From the NCBI GenBank assembly GCA_016926955.1, contig JAFGNN010000003.1, positions 1 through 43,958 on the forward strand: a stretch of 43,958 bases of DNA, given 5' to 3'. This stretch comes from Spirochaetales bacterium. GTDB lineage: Bacteria; Spirochaetota; Spirochaetia; Treponematales; UBA12059. Positions 41,438 through 43,958 of the stretch are shown piece by piece (the first letter of the stretch is position 1; every line of letters begins with the position of its first letter). Under the pieces are notes generated by a model. The model worked only from the letters and a program-made list of their open reading frames with translations, was not told where the DNA came from and searched no databases. The position numbers were made by a program, and so were the translations under genes.

Positions 41438-43756
41438 ATGGCCAGCAATGCCCTCCGCGCCCTCGTCGTCCAAGCGCCCTTCGTCCAGCCCAACGCGCCC
41501 TATCCCGCGGCCTTCTACCTCGACGCCCGGCTGCGCGCGTTGGGCGTCGAGTCAACGGCCATCGACCACTCCATCGCCGCCTGGCGCTCGCTCCATTCCC
41601 GCTCGGGGCTCGCGCTGGCCTTCGACGAAGCCCGGCGCCGCCTCGACTCAGGCGAACTGGTCCTGCCCGACGAGGCGACGCGCGACCAGGTGCTCCGATA
41701 CCTCTCGAACCGCGACGCCTACCTCCGCGAGATCGACAAGCTCGTCGCCTTCCTGTCCTTCGCCGACCCGTCCTACGCGCACCGACTGGCCGCCTCGCGC
41801 GACTTGCCCTACGGCGCCCGCGCCGAGGCGCTCCTCGACGGGCTCGACGGCGAGCTCCGCGCGGAAGACGCCGCGCGCTTCGCCACGGCCATCCTCAACG
41901 ACCTGGGCGACTTCCTTTCCTACGCCGTCGATCCGGACTGGGGCGCCGTGCGCTACGCCGAGCGCATCGGCCGCTCCGGCGGCTCTTTCGCGGAGCTTTC
42001 GCGCGTGGCGGACTCGGGCTGGATACTCGACCGGATCTACCGTCCCCTCGCCGACGCCGAGTTCGAACGGATCGCCCTCGAGCTGTCCGCCGACGAGACG
42101 CTTCTCCTTCTCGTCACCATTCCCTTCCCCGGTTGCGCCGCAGGAGCCTTGGCCTGCGCCAGGTCTGCCCGCCGCGCCCTGGGGTCCCGCGTCCGCGTCG
42201 CCTTCGGCGGCGGCTACGTCTCCACCGAGCTCCGCGAGCTCTCCGACCCGGGCATCTTCGACGATGCGGACTGGCTTGTCTTCGATTCAGGCTACGCCGC
42301 GCTCGATGGCATCCTTGAGACGATCGCCGGCGCTCCGGACGCGTTCCTGTACCGCACCATGACGAGGGGGGAGGAAGGAAGGATCCTCGCGCACGGCTTT
42401 CCGCCCGCCGACCCCGCAGCGCTCAGCCACTCCGACCCGACGGCGTCCGCGGCCGCGCGCTCGGCCGCGGACGCCCGCTTCGCGCACGAACGCGCCGTCA
42501 TCGCCGGCACCTTCCCCGACTGGCGCGGCGCGCCCTGGACGGACTACGTCGGCGCGGTCGATTCGGCGAACCCCATGCACCGGCTCTGGTCGGACGCGCC
42601 CTGGCTCAAGTACCACCTGGCCTACGGCTGTTACTGGGCGCGTTGCGCCTTCTGCGACACCGAACTCGAATACGTGTCGCGCTACCTGCCCTCCGAAGTC
42701 CCCCGCCTCATGCAGGCCGCGCTCGCGGCGCGAGCGACGAGCGGACTGTCAGGCATCCACTTCGTCGACGAGGCCCTGCCTCTCCCCCAGCTGCTCCGCT
42801 TCGCCGCGGCCAACGCCGCCCTCGAAACGCCGTTCCACTTCTGGGGCAACGTCCGCTACGACAAGACCTGGACCGACGACGCTGTGTCGCTCCTGGCCGC
42901 GGGCGGCCTGGTGGCTGTCTCAGGCGGCATCGAGATCGCCACGGAGCGCGGCCTCGAACTGACCGGCAAGGGCGTCTCCTTCGAGGACATCGTGCGTTCC
43001 CTTCTGGCCTTCCGCCGGAACGGCGTCCTCGTCCACGCCTACCTGATCTACGGATTCCCCGAACAGGACGAGCGCGATATCGTCGACTCGATGGAGGCGG
43101 TCCGCCAGCTCTTCGCCGCAGGTCTCGTCGACTCGGCTTTCTGGCACCGCTTCGCGCTGACCCGCCACTCGCGCATGTACGCCGAGTGGAAGGCAGGCCG
43201 CCGCCCCGCCCTCGAGCCGATTGACAGCGCCGCGCGCCTCGAGCCAACGCCTGCCGCGTCCGTCTTCGCGGCGAACGATCTGTCCTTCCGGGGCGAAGAG
43301 CGATTCGAGCGTTGGGGTCAGGGACTCGACGCGGCGCTCGCCGCATGGATGGAGGGCGAAGCACTCGAAGAGCCGCTCGATGCATGGTTCGAAGAATTCC
43401 CGGCGCCGAAACCGAGCCTGCCCCCCGATTTCATCGACAGGCTTGGACGTGCCGCGGAGGCCGCCCTCGACGCGGAAGCCATTCCGGAAAACGCGCGCGC
43501 GCATTGGATCGCGGGACTCCCGCTCGTCGAAGGCTCAGGCTCGAAGGGACGGGCGAACCTTGCCTGGACCTGGCGCGGAAGGCTCGAGCGCCTCCGCCTC
43601 ACGGCCCCCGACGCCCATGCGCTCGCCTCGGCGATCCGGAAGCTCGCGGACGTTCCCGACGGACTTCCGTGGCCCGCGCTCGCGCTCGATCCTGTCTTCG
43701 GACCGCGCCTCGCCGGGCTTCGCGGCCGGGGCCTCGTGGCAACCCGGGCGTACTGA
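41438..43756 (+). CDS. B12-binding-like radical SAM protein
   Basis: This 772-residue protein has an N-terminal region of about 300 residues that resembles a cobalamin-binding Rossmann domain (LLLVTIPFPGCAAGALACARSARR, RVAFGGGYVSTELRELSDPGIFDDADWLVFDSG). The DxHxxG cobalamin-ligand motif is not visible. A radical-SAM core follows with its cluster cysteines in GCYWARCAFCD (Cys398, Cys403, Cys406), spaced CX4CX2C instead of CX3CX2C, then GIHFVDEALPL, FHFWGNVRYDKTW and SGGIEIATERGLELTGKGV, as in other B12-type members. A ~170-residue C-terminal region (about 600-772) has no known domain. The reaction is unknown; relatives do methylations and ring formations. It stands alone, with no partner genes in the window. 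Confidence 0.85.
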   Translation: MASNALRALVVQAPFVQPNAPYPAAFYLDARLRALGVESTAIDHSIAAWRSLHSRSGLALAFDEARRRLDSGELVLPDEATRDQVLRYLSNRDAYLREIDKLVAFLSFADPSYAHRLAASRDLPYGARAEALLDGLDGELRAEDAARFATAILNDLGDFLSYAVDPDWGAVRYAERIGRSGGSFAELSRVADSGWILDRIYRPLADAEFERIALELSADETLLLLVTIPFPGCAAGALACARSARRALGSRVRVAFGGGYVSTELRELSDPGIFDDADWLVFDSGYAALDGILETIAGAPDAFLYRTMTRGEEGRILAHGFPPADPAALSHSDPTASAAARSAADARFAHERAVIAGTFPDWRGAPWTDYVGAVDSANPMHRLWSDAPWLKYHLAYGCYWARCAFCDTELEYVSRYLPSEVPRLMQAALAARATSGLSGIHFVDEALPLPQLLRFAAANAALETPFHFWGNVRYDKTWTDDAVSLLAAGGLVAVSGGIEIATERGLELTGKGVSFEDIVRSLLAFRRNGVLVHAYLIYGFPEQDERDIVDSMEAVRQLFAAGLVDSAFWHRFALTRHSRMYAEWKAGRRPALEPIDSAARLEPTPAASVFAANDLSFRGEERFERWGQGLDAALAAWMEGEALEEPLDAWFEEFPAPKPSLPPDFIDRLGRAAEAALDAEAIPENARAHWIAGLPLVEGSGSKGRANLAWTWRGRLERLRLTAPDAHALASAIRKLADVPDGLPWPALALDPVFGPRLAGLRGRGLVATRAY

Positions 43757-43812
43757 GCGCCACCGCGGTCTGGAATCGCCCTTCGGTTCGCCTCCTGCAC
43801 CGCCTGCCAATG

Positions 43813-43840
43813 AAAAGAGCCGCCTTGCGGCGGCTCTTTT
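43813..43840. terminator. Bidirectional terminator after the radical-SAM gene
   Basis: A perfect 12-bp stem (43813-43824 with 43829-43840, AAAAGAGCCGCC / GGCGGCTCTTTT) with a 4-nt loop carries A and T runs inside its ends, so it acts on both strands. Confidence 0.85.
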
Positions 43841-43846
43841 CGGTCA

Positions 43847-43914
43847 TGGGCGGTGCAGGAGTCGAACCTGCGACCCCCAGCGTGTCATACTGTTCAACTC
43901 CAAACAGCCAGCCC
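43847..43914 (-). pseudogene. tRNA-Val(GAC)-like sequence with degenerate 5' half
   Basis: On the minus strand the 3' half fits a bacterial tRNA-Val: loop ATGACAC with anticodon GAC, GCTGG, GGGTC, T-arm GCAGG-TTCGACT-CCTGC, acceptor ACCGCCC and discriminator A, with no CCA. The 5' half does not fit: the best acceptor strand (GGGCTGG) pairs at five of seven positions, the anticodon stem has one mismatch, and only 12 nt remain for the D-arm. It could be a decayed tRNA, a 3' tRNA fragment left by an integrated element, or an unusual RNA that continues past the window edge. Confidence 0.42.
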
Positions 43915-43958
43915 CTTTAGCCACCATGGTCTAAGCAATCGTGCCTACCAATGGTCAG

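Noticed and set aside
43847-43958. tmRNA 3' end at the window edge
   Set aside because: The T-arm is compatible, but the GGAC that normally precedes it in tmRNA is absent, no tag sequence is visible, and the GAC anticodon context with GGGTC fits tRNA-Val better.

Overview
The window is a high-GC (by eye close to 70%) bacterial chromosome segment. The cell is diderm: there are lipoproteins with lipoboxes, a predicted outer-membrane beta-barrel and flagellar motor-switch homologues. FliM/FliG/FliN sequences, a BMP (TmpC-like) lipoprotein and a chemoreceptor beside carbohydrate ABC cassettes fit a free-living, sugar-fermenting spirochaete best. That assignment is an inference, since no 16S or taxonomic marker lies in the window. 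I see no transposase, integrase, phage gene or CRISPR array.

Region 1 (1-23912) is mainly one large polysaccharide locus, preceded by the 3' end of a GlmS-like sugar isomerase. It combines two secreted GH16 glucanases, a GH17-type beta-1,3-glucanase lipoprotein, a GH3 beta-glucosidase lipoprotein and a ~1,120-residue GH94-superfamily phosphorylase that resembles the beta-1,3-glucan phosphorylase families. It also has a CBM9-like secreted protein, a surface lipoprotein with a BIG2 domain plus carbohydrate-binding-like domains, and a glycosidase fused to an outer-membrane barrel. Two paralogous SBP-permease-permease cassettes lack an ATPase. A ROK and a LacI regulator each sit on a divergent promoter region with palindromic operators. 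The parts fit laminarin-type beta-1,3-glucan use: surface capture and cutting, ABC import of oligomers, then phosphorolysis and hydrolysis.

Region 2 (23915-35378) is housekeeping and accessory: a secreted beta-propeller, a BMP-family lipoprotein, a CbxX-type AAA+ ATPase with an unassigned N-terminal half, an acyl-ACP thioesterase, a membrane metallophosphoesterase coupled to a methyl-accepting chemotaxis protein, an M20 peptidase and galE.

Region 3 (35484-38289) holds a complete tRNA-Phe unit (promoter, tRNA, terminator), a fold-back repeat, and the most unusual element. This is a three-gene, ATGA-coupled operon of two minimal FliN-like (SpoA) proteins and a single protein in which FliM is fused to the middle and C-terminal domains of FliG. 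It looks like a compressed flagellar C-ring with altered interface and torque residues.

Region 4 (38476-43958) has an AraC regulator, a MarR-SDR pair, YjbQ, a large radical-SAM protein with a CX4CX2C cluster motif, and at the edge a tRNA-Val(GAC)-like sequence whose 5' half is degenerate. Several single genes (lacI, marR, yjbQ, radical SAM, AAA+) have a promoter whose -10 box ends 6-7 nt before the ATG and no Shine-Dalgarno, so leaderless mRNAs seem common here.
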